Positions 17,706 to 26,549 are shown, counted from the stretch's first letter. The stretch: DNA of 64,000 nucleotides from Oscillospiraceae bacterium (GCA_015067315.1 SVMR01000006.1:1-64000); one strand, 5' to 3'. Numbers and translations are program-made. The notes: a model not told the origin generated them from the letters alone.

Positions 17706-18950
17706 TTATCCGGCAAAACGCGATTTTATCTTTGTTCCGGAAACAAAAAACCGGCTGTCAACGGTTTCCTCAATGAAGTTCTGGATGTATTCCGGGCCGA
17801 ACTCTTTTCCGTATTTCAATACAACTCCGTGCTGTTTTGCAAGTTCTCCGGAATAATTTTCAAGCATCACAAGATGCAGATCCGCAAAGCCGTAACCGTA
17901 CTGGGTAATAACAAAATCCAGCTTCGGCGCCGAAATATTTATTTCCCCGGTGGTTTGGTTTTTTGTAACGGTAATTTGGGCAACTGCGCCGATGAGGTTT
18001 GCGGGTTCAATCTGGGCAGAAACAAAATTTCCGAGGGAATAAAAAACCAGCGTTTCGCCGCCGTTCTCCCCTTGAACGTATTCAACCGGCTGGATGACAT
18101 GAGGATGCGTTCCGATTACGATATCGACTCCCCAGTCCGCAAACTGCTGCGCCAGTTCAATCTGGTATGTATTCGGGACGTTTGAACCTTCGTCGCCCCA
18201 ATGAACCGAAACAACCGCAACGTCCGCGGAAGCTTTCAGCTTTTGGATAAGGCGGCGCATTTCTTCGGTATTGTCCGTATAAACAATCATGTTTTCGCGT
18301 CCCTTCGGCAGGCGCAGACCGTTTGTGTGCTGGGTAAAACCGACGAAGCCGAATTTGATTCCGTTTTTTTCAACAACGGCAGGTTCGCCGTATCCTTCGG
18401 AACCGAAGTTTGCGCCGATTACCGCGGAAATTCCTTCCGTTTTGCGAAGCAGTTCGGCAGTTTCCGAAAGTCCTTCGGTTCCTTTATCGAGCATATGGTT
18501 GTTCGCAAGATTTATTACGTCAAAACCCAGTTCCGAAAGGTTTTCCGCCATTTCCGCCGGGGTGTTGAACATTGGATAGCTGGAAGGCTTCATGCTTCCC
18601 GCCATGGGGGTTTCCTGGTTTATATAAGCGATATCCGCCGCGGAAATCAGCTCCCGGACATCTTCATAAACCGGAAGGAAATCATAGCTTCCGTCATCGG
18701 CGCGCTTTCCTGCCTGGTAATAAATCACGTCATGAATAAGATTATCCCCGACGGCAAGCAAAGTCGCTTCGCTTATGACTTCTTCCGGCGGATCTTCGTT
18801 TTCATCCTCCGGCAAAGCCGGTTCGGATACGGAAGGGGGTTCTTTTTCCGGAATATAAAAATCCTGTTCCCGCTCCGCCGAAAAGGAATTGCATCCGCAA
18901 AATATTAACATCAGAACAATCGATAAAATCCACAGCAGACTTTTTTTCAT
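17706..18950 (-). CDS. CapA/PGA_cap metallophosphatase-fold lipoprotein
   Basis: A 414-residue protein of the CapA (poly-gamma-glutamate capsule, PGA_cap) family, which has a calcineurin-like phosphoesterase fold. Lipoprotein signal MKKSLLWILSIVLMLIFCGC (Cys 20). Family motifs are complete: AVGDNLIHD (66-74), INQETP (110-115), NLANNHMLDKG (147-157), VSVHWGDE, GTHPHVIQP and FYSLGNFVSAQ. The ATG chosen follows the beta-lactamase-like gene by 14 bases behind AGGGGA. The biochemical role of stand-alone CapA-like proteins is unsettled, and no capBC ligase genes are near. Context points to cell-surface polymer maintenance in the envelope cluster. Confidence 0.9.
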   Translation of the reverse strand: MKKSLLWILSIVLMLIFCGCNSFSAEREQDFYIPEKEPPSVSEPALPEDENEDPPEEVISEATLLAVGDNLIHDVIYYQAGKRADDGSYDFLPVYEDVRELISAADIAYINQETPMAGSMKPSSYPMFNTPAEMAENLSELGFDVINLANNHMLDKGTEGLSETAELLRKTEGISAVIGANFGSEGYGEPAVVEKNGIKFGFVGFTQHTNGLRLPKGRENMIVYTDNTEEMRRLIQKLKASADVAVVSVHWGDEGSNVPNTYQIELAQQFADWGVDIVIGTHPHVIQPVEYVQGENGGETLVFYSLGNFVSAQIEPANLIGAVAQITVTKNQTTGEINISAPKLDFVITQYGYGFADLHLVMLENYSGELAKQHGVVLKYGKEFGPEYIQNFIEETVDSRFFVSGTKIKSRFAG

Positions 18951-18964
18951 GGCTTGTCCCCTAT

Positions 18965-20284
18965 TCAAAAGTATTTCCACAGTTCGTTTATAACCGCATC
19001 GTTAACGCTGTAAATATAATTTCCCGACCTTTCCGAACTTGCGCCGTTGCTTAAAAATACGATTCCGCATTCCGTTGCCGGATCGTAGAAAACGCAGGAA
19101 ATTGCGCCGTAGGCGTTTCCCTGGTGTCCGTAAAGCGTAACTCCCTCAACAATATCGGAGGCGATTTGCACCGTAAGACCGCGGCTTACGTTTGTTTCCG
19201 GGTCATAGGAACGTTTTGTATGAATGCTTTCTATGCTTTCCGCGCTGAGATAGCGTTTTCCGTTATGGGTTCCGTCGCCGGCAAGAATCATTGCGATTTT
19301 CGCAAGATCCGGCGCGCTTATATAAAGTTCTCCCTGACCGAGAAGGTACATCTGACCGAGGGGGATATTGGCTGTGTAATAACGTTCCATATTTCCCCAG
19401 GAAATCGGGTCCGCCCCGCGGAGTTCAGCTATATTTCCCCGGTCTTCAATATAATCCGTCATATATGCGGCATCAATTCCCATGGGTTCAAACAATGCGT
19501 CACGGGCGTAATCATAAAAACGTTTTCCGCTTGCCTGTTCAACGGCGCCGGAAACAAGACCCATTCCGATATTGCTGTAACAGTATTTTTCTCCGGGGCG
19601 GTCGCCGCTGAAAATTCCTTTTTCAATAACTTTATCAAGGGAAGGAAAAGGTACATGGGAAGAAGCATAATCCCATCCTCTTCCGTCAACTATTCCAGAA
19701 GTATGGGTCATAAGCATTTCCAAAGTTGTTGCGTCTTCGGGGTAATAGGGATTTTGCAGGTTCGGATTAATAATCTTTGCTATATCGTCTTCGAGGTTCA
19801 ATTTGCCTTCATCCACAAGCCGCATTGCCAGAACGGTTGTGACCAGTTTTGAAATGGATGCCGCACGGTATTTCGTTGCGTCGGAAGCCGGCGTTTCGGT
19901 ATTGGTATAAATCCATTTTTCCCCTTCCTTAGCAAGACCGTTTCTGCGGGCGGTTCCGAAGGAATATGTATAAACAATTCTTTCTTTTTCAAAAGCCGCA
20001 ACGCTGCAGCCGGTTACGCCGTAAGTTTTTGCGATTCTTTTAACGGCTTTATCCGCCGAATCGCGGTTTTCTTCAAAAGTATTCCGGAAAACGTATTCCG
20101 GTTCCAAAACAAATTCCGGCTCTTTTGATAAAATCTGTTCGTTCTGGATTATCGAAACCGCTTCAATGGGTTCGATTCTTATGGATTCGGATTTTGCCTT
20201 TCCGAATTCCGCGCATCCCGAAAGAGGCAGTACCGCCAGAAAAGCAAGCAATATTGAATTTATCCGCTTAAAAGAATTTTTCAT
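18965..20284 (-). CDS. Serine beta-lactamase-fold hydrolase lipoprotein
   Basis: A 439-residue class C beta-lactamase/PBP-like hydrolase. Lipobox LPLSGC puts the lipid Cys at 24. Active-site elements: SISK at 143-146 (nucleophile Ser and Lys), YSN at 236-238, and HQG in the LYGHQGNAYG segment near residue 398 in place of KTG. LEMLMTHTSGI is the usual signature following the first motif. Such proteins are often D-alanyl peptide hydrolases or esterases rather than true beta-lactamases; substrate cannot be told. The start follows AGAAGGTG. Its place downstream of a BlaR1-type module fits a cell-wall role. Confidence 0.9.
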   Translation of the reverse strand: MKNSFKRINSILLAFLAVLPLSGCAEFGKAKSESIRIEPIEAVSIIQNEQILSKEPEFVLEPEYVFRNTFEENRDSADKAVKRIAKTYGVTGCSVAAFEKERIVYTYSFGTARRNGLAKEGEKWIYTNTETPASDATKYRAASISKLVTTVLAMRLVDEGKLNLEDDIAKIINPNLQNPYYPEDATTLEMLMTHTSGIVDGRGWDYASSHVPFPSLDKVIEKGIFSGDRPGEKYCYSNIGMGLVSGAVEQASGKRFYDYARDALFEPMGIDAAYMTDYIEDRGNIAELRGADPISWGNMERYYTANIPLGQMYLLGQGELYISAPDLAKIAMILAGDGTHNGKRYLSAESIESIHTKRSYDPETNVSRGLTVQIASDIVEGVTLYGHQGNAYGAISCVFYDPATECGIVFLSNGASSERSGNYIYSVNDAVINELWKYF

Positions 20285-20327
20285 GACAGCACCTTCTCTT
20301 TTTATCAATTTTTATCTTTCCGGAATT

Positions 20328-20525
20328 TTATTTTCCTTCCCGGACAACAAATTCATCAAGGGAAACCCCGAAGAAATCCGCCATTTTCACAGCTGTTTCA
20401 AGATCGGGAAAAGTTTCGCCGGTTTCATATTTGCTGACGGAAGTCTGGGATATATGAAAAATCTTTGCAAGATTTCCCTGGGTCATTTTTCTTTCTCTTC
20501 GCAAACTTTTGAGCATAATCGTCAT
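20328..20525 (-). CDS. XRE-family small regulator (copy B)
   Basis: A 65-residue Cro/CI-type HTH protein, close to identical with the copy at 8815-9042 from its first residue to VSLDEFVVR. The C-terminus differs (EGK here, a longer basic tail there). The DNA is also highly similar across the gene, so the duplication is recent. It lies between the KPVIYLYPE-domain lipoprotein and the beta-lactamase-like gene and has its own upstream region with the CAACAAAA motif. Its role is probably local control of lipoprotein genes (inference). Confidence 0.9.
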   Translation of the reverse strand: MTIMLKSLRRERKMTQGNLAKIFHISQTSVSKYETGETFPDLETAVKMADFFGVSLDEFVVREGK

Positions 20526-20565
20526 TTTCTTTCACCTCTCTACAATATAAGTAGCAAAAAAATCC

Positions 20566-20577
20566 GTTTTTGTTGCA
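20566..20577 (-). promoter_or_regulatory. TGCAACAAAAAC motif upstream of XRE copy B
   Basis: Minus-strand TGCAACAAAAAC followed by GGAT and a T-rich stretch, then TTATATTG. This aligns with the motif at 2911-2921, including the distance to the A/T-rich downstream box. It may be an alternative -35 or an operator. Confidence 0.35.
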
Positions 20578-20596
20578 TTATTTTAAAAAATTTTTC

Positions 20597-20632
20597 AAAA
20601 AAAACGCACCGCCCGAAGGAGATGCGCTTTTT
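20597..20632 (-). terminator. Probable terminator after KPVIYLYPE lipoprotein gene
   Basis: GCGCATCTCC / GGCGGTGCG with a TTCG tetraloop (one internal mismatch block), followed on the minus strand by eight T. It is located just past the stop at 20648. Confidence 0.7.
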
Positions 20633-20647
20633 CGGTTATAAAACTGC

Positions 20648-21991
20648 TCAGAAGAGTTCTGTTCCGCCCCATTCAACAAGAACGAAGCCTTTTCTTTCAT
20701 AGGTCGGAAGAACCTGCGGTTCAATTTCCATCGGTTCATCAAGAGCCTTCCACATCATATGGATCCTTATCACCGTATCCGGTTTCGGGTCAACGGTGAG
20801 TTTTGCGATTTCGGAATATTCCTCTCCGCTGAAGGAAATGAGGTTATATTCATTTTCCTGCATTTTCGGAACCCAATAGGTGATAAAATCATTGTATTCC
20901 CTTGGGGTAAGACCCATTTTTTCAAGGTTTTCCCGAAGGAAGCTTTCCGTTTCGGAACCTTTTACAACAAAGCCTTTTTCATAAGTCCATTCAGGTCTTG
21001 CGGTGCCTTCCCAGAAAAGATAATAATGGGTTGAACCGTCCGCAAGGTTTTTAAGGGTTCCGTCGGGTTTTGCAAGGACCTTCCAGCCGCTTCCGAGCGC
21101 CGGATAGGTATAGGTGAGCTTTCCGTCAAAATCGAGCTTTACGGAAACCTCGGTCTCCTTTTCGGGATAGAGATAGATTACGGGCTTACCGGTCGCGGGG
21201 TTTTCGTTTTCATCCGGTTCGCTTGGTTCATAAGGTTCATATATGCTGTCGATATTTGTTTTTATAATTCTTGCAAGCTCCTTTGCGGAATAGAGCTTTC
21301 CTTTTTCAATCAGTCCGATGCTTGTGATGCTTTCGGCTGTTTCGATAAAATATTCTTTTTTTCCGTCGCTTATAAGAGCGCCCGCCGCAAAGCCTTCAAA
21401 TATGCAGTAAGTAATTTTTATTTTTGAAACGTCAGATATTTTAAGGGATATCTGTTCCCTGATTTCCGGAGTAAGCACAAGATCCCTGCGCCATTCGCCG
21501 AGTTCGCCCAATTCCGAAACGGTAAAGCCTTCCTTTTCCAAAACCGCATAGGCGGCTTCCTCCCCGGCGGAATTTTTCAGTATTGTATAAAACTGTTCCG
21601 TGCTTTCAATCATTTCCGCAAGCGGTATTCCCGCAAGGATTCTGTCGCAGAGCGTAATCATTTCGTTCCTTGAACAGGTGTTTGTTGAAAACATCTCGAT
21701 AAGTTTTTCGGTATTGAGAACATATCCTTCCTCAAGGAATTTATAGGGATCCGACACGGTTATATTTTCGTCGCCGGCGGCTTTGTAATAATAGGATTCT
21801 TCCGCAGCTTCAAAACCGGAATCGCCGGGTTTTGGATTTTCCTGTTCCGGAGGTTCTTCGGTTACGGGATTTTCTTCCGGTTCGGAAACTTCCGGCGGTT
21901 CTTCCGTTTCCGGAATTTCCGGTTCTTCCTGAACACCGCAGGAACAAAGCATAAGCAAAGCAAGAATCAGCGCAAGCAGTTTTTTTAACAT
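20648..21991 (-). CDS. Lipoprotein with KPVIYLYPE-type beta domain
   Basis: A 447-residue lipoprotein: MLKKLLALILALLMLCSC (Cys 18), then a Pro/Glu-rich linker (to about residue 55), a helical part of about 190 residues, and a C-terminal domain beginning GKPVIYLYPEKETEVSVKLDFDGKLTYTYP and running through GWKVLAKPDGTL, HYYLFWEG and the closing RIHMMWKAL. The last domain is one I have seen in other Clostridial secreted proteins, but I cannot give it a certain family name. It is directly downstream of the module 3 M56 gene (21 bases), so probably in the same operon and induced with it. Confidence 0.78.
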   Translation of the reverse strand: MLKKLLALILALLMLCSCGVQEEPEIPETEEPPEVSEPEENPVTEEPPEQENPKPGDSGFEAAEESYYYKAAGDENITVSDPYKFLEEGYVLNTEKLIEMFSTNTCSRNEMITLCDRILAGIPLAEMIESTEQFYTILKNSAGEEAAYAVLEKEGFTVSELGELGEWRRDLVLTPEIREQISLKISDVSKIKITYCIFEGFAAGALISDGKKEYFIETAESITSIGLIEKGKLYSAKELARIIKTNIDSIYEPYEPSEPDENENPATGKPVIYLYPEKETEVSVKLDFDGKLTYTYPALGSGWKVLAKPDGTLKNLADGSTHYYLFWEGTARPEWTYEKGFVVKGSETESFLRENLEKMGLTPREYNDFITYWVPKMQENEYNLISFSGEEYSEIAKLTVDPKPDTVIRIHMMWKALDEPMEIEPQVLPTYERKGFVLVEWGGTELF

Positions 21992-22012
21992 TGGTACAGC
22001 ACCCCTTTCCGT

Positions 22013-25000
22013 TTATCCTGTTACGGCATTTATCGGGCCGCCTTCGGCATAGTCAAGAAAAGCATCATAAGCGTTTGCCGGTACGGCAAGATTGTATCTC
22101 AGACCGTAATTCATATCGCTTGAAACCATTGTGATATAATTTTCCTCCGCAATGATTTCATAAACCGTTCCCGTTACAAAATAAATTTTTATTTTTATAT
22201 ATTTTTCGGAAACAGGATCCGGAAGTTTGTTTCCCGGAAAACGTTCCTTAACGGAAGAAACATTTATATCGCTCTTCAAAATTGAGAAGAAATTTTCGAA
22301 AGAATCGTCTTCCACGGTATATCTGTATTTTTCGCCGTTTCCGTCAAAAACAACAACTTCCGTTACTCTTTTGGTGCTTATAAGCCCGAACCAATAAGGA
22401 ATTTTGCAATCGGAAGTTCCGAATTCGCTGTTGATTTTATTGACGAAATATTCCCATGTGTTTTCTTCGACGGCAATAATTGCGCCGTTTAGTTTTTCAA
22501 CCGCACTTCCGCTTAAAACGAATCCTTTTTCATAAAGAGAAAGAGTAATTTTCTTTCCGTCGTCTTTTTTTATGAATTCGATTACGTCAACTTCCGTCAA
22601 AGGATTTCCGAGGGAGGAAGCTTTTGCATCTTCGGAATTGATAACGCTTTTAAAATTTTCGTATTTCAAAAGGTCACGAAGTTCGGTTTCAATATAGCTT
22701 ATTGCCGCGGTTTTGGAAGCATTGCTGAAAAGTGTTGCAAAAGGTTCGATATTATCCGGAATAAGGCTTTCCGTACCCGAAACATCTATATATTCCGTTT
22801 CTGTTTTTTTGCCTGCGGAAAGAAGTTTTTCGCAAAGATTTGAGAATTTTTCAAAAAATTCAACCATTCCCGCTCCGTTAAAACGGTATGCGGCTTCTTC
22901 TCCCTTTTTATAAAGGGTGAAATAATCCGTATTCCAAACGATTCTTATATAATCTCCGGATTTTGTGATAATATCTATCGTTTTTCCGACAGGCATATTG
23001 GGATTGGTCGGCTTGTTTGCAACAAGATGAGTGTCTTTAAGGATATTGAGCAGGTCGTTTGCCTGGTTTTTTGAAATTTCGGTTTTTATTTTTCCGTCGG
23101 AAGTATCTCCGACAACAAAAGTTTCGGTAAAATCAAGGTCGATATCGTCAATGAGTTTTTCGCAGTATTCTTTTTGCTTTGCGTCCGCCCAGACAATTTC
23201 GCTTGGAAGAACGCTTACTTCCGGAACTTCGCCGTTATAAACCGCCGCATAAAGATCACTGCCTATTGCGGGATTTGTTTCGTTTCCGGAATATGCTTCC
23301 GCTTCGGAAAGCGCCTCATCTGCAATCTCTCTTATATCTTCAAAAACATCGGTTATAAAAATTCCGTCAAAAACGCTTGCATATTCCGCGCCTCTATGGG
23401 AAAGAACAAGCCTTCCGTCATAGGCGATTTTCAGTATTCCGTTTTCCGTTTCGATATAAATTTCAAGCATTCCGCCGGTGTTCGGATTCGGCATCTGCCC
23501 TATTGTAAGGATGTTTATCCGTTCAATGCAGCTCATAAGGCGTCCGGCTTTTTCTTCGTCAAGCGAAACAACATAATTTTTGCTGTTCGGCTGAACATTA
23601 AGGGTAATTCCGCCTTTCCTGATTTTTACCGCGCCGGAAGTTATATTGAGAAGCACATTTCTGTAATATTCCGCCGCTTCCGTTCCCTCTCCAAGCCTTT
23701 CATATTCAGGGAAATCTTCCGAAGGGATAAATTTTTTCGCAATGTTTCCGGAAACAATTTTTCCGGAAAGGTCATTGCGGATTAAGGATTCCCCGGAATT
23801 GTTTCCGAAATATCCGTTTTCTTTAAGAAGCTCCGCAATTCCGATATTTACGATGATTTCATAATCGTTTTCGTGTCCGGGAGCATAGCGTCTTTTGATA
23901 TCCTCAAAAATATTTTCAATACCGGAATAAAGCCCGCCTTTGCCGTTTTTCACATATTCGACGCTTTTTATTTTTCCGTTTTCATCAAGTCTGAATTCCC
24001 AAAAATCTCTTCCGCCGGAGCTTCTTCCGCCTTTATGTTCAAAATTCCAAAGGCAGGAAAATACGATTTTATCGGAATCTTCGGATTGCTTTTCAATTTC
24101 AAGTTCAAAATCCGTTGCATAATCGTTCCCGTTTTCAATTCTTTCCCTTGCAACCTCATATTTAAGATACTGCTCCAGCATATAGAAGTTTCCGGTTCCG
24201 TTATCAAGTTCGGAAAAATCCGGAACTTCAAGAGTTACAAATGCGCTGTTAAGAAGATAGAAAAATTCGACAACCGCATCCGGAATTTCAGGGTTTGCGT
24301 TTTTGTAATATTTCAAATCCCTCGATTTTGAATCGGAAGGATTTTCGATCAAATCAAGCAAATCCGGATTTTCTTTCACGAAAGAAAGAATATCTTCGGC
24401 TGTTTCAAGATTAATATTTTCTTTTATTTCAAAATAGTATTCCTCGTAATCAATAAGTTCGGTATTTCCGGAATCCTTGCTGATCTGTCTTTTGATTTTA
24501 TATTTTCCCGGAATTTCCGGAACGGCTTCAAAAAGTTCCGGACCGAGAGTTCCGCAAAAAACTCCTTCCTCCCCCGGATTAAGAACAACGGTTCCTTCGG
24601 AAGGATAATAATTTCCGAAGAACATCCAAATGTTTTCGTCATAAAAATAAAGTTCGATTTCCGGATAAATATAAATCGGAATATCGCTTATATTCCGGAT
24701 TTTTGCGGAAATATCAACGCCTTTTTCTTTATCAAAAACCAAGGCTTCGGATTTTTCCATTGTTATTTCATAATATTCCGATTCTTCGCCGGCGCTTGGG
24801 TTGGTGAGGAAAATAACGCCCAGGGCAACCGCCGCCATTACGCAGATTATAAGGATAAAAACTGTCGCTTTCTTAAAATTCATTATACATTTCACCCTTT
24901 CTTTAATTCCGCTTTCGCCGAAGGAAAGAACGCCGCCGTAAAGCGGATTTATTCCGCTTCCGGAAAGGGAAACAAGGCTTTCGGCATATTCGGTCCGGAT

Positions 25001-25801
25001 ATCGGTTTTCGATTTTGCAAGAACTTCTTCGTCGCAGGAAACCTCCATATCCCTTATGAACGCGCAATAGCAGAGCCAGACAAGAGGATTGAACCAATGG
25101 ACATAGAGAGTGAAGCTTGCAAGAAGCCGCCAGAAGTTATCTCCCCTTCTGATATGGGTGCATTCATGGGCGATTACCGAATTTACCTTCGCTTCGTCGT
25201 CAAGATCAAAATTCATCGGAAGAATAATCTTCGGGCGGAAAAGTCCGCAGACTATCGGGGTTTTGAAATAATCCGAAAGGCGGATATTCTTCGTATATGG
25301 AATGCTTTCGAATCTGGTCTTTTTAAGAACGGCGAAATAGCCGACTATTCCGAAAAGGAGAAGCCCCGCCGTTCCGAAAATCCAAATCGTTCCGTAAATA
25401 TGGTTTTTGTCTATTTTTGCAACGGAAACAACCGGCGCGGAAGGTTTTTCCGGTTCCGTATCCGGTTCATCCGCTGCGGGAGCATCCGTGTTCGGGTTAT
25501 CCGCGCCCGGATGGTTAAGAACGGGAAAATCAACGGTGGTGCCGCTGTTTTCAATGAAAATCACCGAAGTTCCGATATTTCCCTCAACAATTTCCGCTTT
25601 CGGAACGTGATTGAAGAAACTCAAATCGCTTTCAATCGAAAACGGAACCATAAGGCGCAGAAAAACAAGCGCCCATGCGATATAGAAAACCTTTCGCGGA
25701 ACCGCTTTTTTGAAAAGCAGACGGAGAATAAGCAAAGCCGCCATTATCGGAACGGCGCCGATTGAAATGTTAAGAATTTTTATAAAAAGATCCGCAATCA
25801 C
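22013..25801 (-). CDS. M56 (BlaR1-like) protease with 900-residue ectodomain
   Basis: The module 3 sensor, 1262 residues from the GTG at 25801. That start is preferred because GAGGTG lies six bases upstream; an in-frame GTG three codons earlier is part of that same ribosome site. M56 unit: helices near 13-29, 38-55 and 135-158, HECTH at 212-216, YVHWFNPLVWL, and a final helix near 313-333. The remaining residues are extracellular and contain at least three similar units with LL.IL/DLLNILKDT and 'YIRIVWNTDYFTLYKKGEEAAYRF'-like phrases interspersed with TVNVQP-type strands, suggesting repeated DUF-like lobes. I do not recognise a penicillin-binding domain. It follows its blaI by 37 bases. Confidence 0.86.
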   Translation of the reverse strand: MIADLFIKILNISIGAVPIMAALLILRLLFKKAVPRKVFYIAWALVFLRLMVPFSIESDLSFFNHVPKAEIVEGNIGTSVIFIENSGTTVDFPVLNHPGADNPNTDAPAADEPDTEPEKPSAPVVSVAKIDKNHIYGTIWIFGTAGLLLFGIVGYFAVLKKTRFESIPYTKNIRLSDYFKTPIVCGLFRPKIILPMNFDLDDEAKVNSVIAHECTHIRRGDNFWRLLASFTLYVHWFNPLVWLCYCAFIRDMEVSCDEEVLAKSKTDIRTEYAESLVSLSGSGINPLYGGVLSFGESGIKERVKCIMNFKKATVFILIICVMAAVALGVIFLTNPSAGEESEYYEITMEKSEALVFDKEKGVDISAKIRNISDIPIYIYPEIELYFYDENIWMFFGNYYPSEGTVVLNPGEEGVFCGTLGPELFEAVPEIPGKYKIKRQISKDSGNTELIDYEEYYFEIKENINLETAEDILSFVKENPDLLDLIENPSDSKSRDLKYYKNANPEIPDAVVEFFYLLNSAFVTLEVPDFSELDNGTGNFYMLEQYLKYEVARERIENGNDYATDFELEIEKQSEDSDKIVFSCLWNFEHKGGRSSGGRDFWEFRLDENGKIKSVEYVKNGKGGLYSGIENIFEDIKRRYAPGHENDYEIIVNIGIAELLKENGYFGNNSGESLIRNDLSGKIVSGNIAKKFIPSEDFPEYERLGEGTEAAEYYRNVLLNITSGAVKIRKGGITLNVQPNSKNYVVSLDEEKAGRLMSCIERINILTIGQMPNPNTGGMLEIYIETENGILKIAYDGRLVLSHRGAEYASVFDGIFITDVFEDIREIADEALSEAEAYSGNETNPAIGSDLYAAVYNGEVPEVSVLPSEIVWADAKQKEYCEKLIDDIDLDFTETFVVGDTSDGKIKTEISKNQANDLLNILKDTHLVANKPTNPNMPVGKTIDIITKSGDYIRIVWNTDYFTLYKKGEEAAYRFNGAGMVEFFEKFSNLCEKLLSAGKKTETEYIDVSGTESLIPDNIEPFATLFSNASKTAAISYIETELRDLLKYENFKSVINSEDAKASSLGNPLTEVDVIEFIKKDDGKKITLSLYEKGFVLSGSAVEKLNGAIIAVEENTWEYFVNKINSEFGTSDCKIPYWFGLISTKRVTEVVVFDGNGEKYRYTVEDDSFENFFSILKSDINVSSVKERFPGNKLPDPVSEKYIKIKIYFVTGTVYEIIAEENYITMVSSDMNYGLRYNLAVPANAYDAFLDYAEGGPINAVTG

Positions 25802-25838
25802 AAAAATCACCTCGTTTCAAAATTTCCTGAAAAGTGAT

Positions 25839-26207
25839 TTATTTCTTTTCGTTGATGATTTTTTTGAGGGCGGCAAGTTCCTCTTCGCTTATGCTTTCAT
25901 CATCGAGAAACGCGGAAAAAAACGCGCTTGCGGAGCCATGGAAAAACTTATCCACAAGACCTTTTGTTTCTGTCCGGCGGACTTCTTCAAGAGAAAGAAC
26001 CGGAGTGCAGAGAAAATCCGGTTCGCTGCGTTCGATTGCGCCGCTTTCAACAAGGGTTTTGATAATTGTATAGGTTGTGTTTTTGTTCCATTCATAACGC
26101 TCCGCCGCCATTACGCAAAGGTTTTTTGCGGTTGTTGCGCCGTTTTCCCAAAGAATCTGCATTACCTTTACCTGGGAATTATTGAGTTTTTCTTTCTTTT
26201 CTTTCAT
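25839..26207 (-). CDS. BlaI/MecI family transcriptional repressor (module 3)
   Basis: A 122-residue repressor: winged helix with LNNSQVKVMQILWENGATTAKNLCVMAAER, WNKNTTYTIIKTLVESGAIE and the wing ending CTPVLSLEEV, then the dimerisation helices (SISEEELAALKKIINEKK). AAGGAGG precedes the ATG. Three GACTAT...TAGTC dyads surround its promoter, different in sequence from the operators of modules 1 and 2. By family knowledge it represses itself and the adjacent M56 gene until proteolysis. Confidence 0.92.
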   Translation of the reverse strand: MKEKKEKLNNSQVKVMQILWENGATTAKNLCVMAAERYEWNKNTTYTIIKTLVESGAIERSEPDFLCTPVLSLEEVRRTETKGLVDKFFHGSASAFFSAFLDDESISEEELAALKKIINEKK

Positions 26208-26224
26208 ATATAAATCCTCCTTCG

Positions 26225-26240
26225 GACTATCTTTATAGTC
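26225..26240. promoter_or_regulatory. BlaI-3 operator O1
   Basis: GACTATCTTTATAGTC: six-base arms GACTAT/ATAGTC around CTTT, between the -10 box and the ribosome site of blaI-3. Confidence 0.8.
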
Positions 26241-26251
26241 TTTACAGCTTC

Positions 26252-26280
26252 AATATAGACTATTTTTATAGTCTTGTCAA
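26252..26280 (-). promoter_or_regulatory. Promoter of blaI-3/M56 operon
   Basis: TTGACA (26275-26280), 17-base spacer, TATATT (26252-26257) on the minus strand. The spacer is almost entirely occupied by operator O2. Confidence 0.88.
26258..26273. promoter_or_regulatory. BlaI-3 operator O2 within promoter spacer
   Basis: GACTATTTTTATAGTC, perfect six-base arms, lying exactly between the -35 and -10 boxes. Occupation would exclude RNA polymerase. Confidence 0.8.
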
Positions 26281-26296
26281 GACTAAATTTATAGTC
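26281..26296. promoter_or_regulatory. BlaI-3 operator O3 upstream of -35
   Basis: GACTAAATTTATAGTC, the same arms with one changed base, abutting the -35 box. Centre-to-centre distance is 23 bases to O2 and 33 bases from O2 to O1. Confidence 0.75.
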
Positions 26297-26380
26297 TATT
26301 CCGAAAAAGAATAAATTCAAGCAAAAAAACGCCGGATTTTTTCGAAACGAGCACAAACTGTGTTAAAATTTTCCGGATAT

Positions 26381-26416
26381 AACAAAAAAACCTTGGAACA
26401 AAGTTCCAAGGTTTTG
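26381..26416 (-). terminator. Terminator of tRNA-Ser
   Basis: A perfect 11-bp stem (AACCTTGGAAC / GTTCCAAGGTT) with a TTT loop and a T run on the minus strand, beginning directly after the encoded CCA of the tRNA. Confidence 0.9.
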
Positions 26417-26508
26417 TGGCGGAGATGAAGAGATTCGAACTCTTGAGAGGCTTCTGACCCCTACACGATTTCCAGTCGTGCGCCCTCGACCATCTAGGCG
26501 ACATCTCC
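26417..26508 (-). tRNA. tRNA-Ser(GGA)
   Basis: Read on the minus strand: acceptor GGAGATG pairs with CATCTCC, discriminator G, CCA encoded. Anticodon stem CACGA/TCGTG encloses loop CTGGAAA with anticodon GGA (codons UCC/UCU). A long variable arm typical of class II tRNA-Ser (TAGGGGTCAGAAGCCTC region) is followed by the T arm AAGAG-TTCGAAT-CTCTT. Length 92 bases with CCA. A consensus promoter lies upstream and a perfect terminator follows, so it is a monocistronic tRNA gene. Confidence 0.95.
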
Positions 26509-26549
26509 AAATGCTCAAGAAAACTTGCCGTTTATCACGGCGCTTGATT

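Noticed and set aside
18965-20284. Calling the serine hydrolase a true beta-lactamase
   Set aside because: The third motif is HQG rather than KTG and no resistance context exists; many esterases and D-peptidases look the same.
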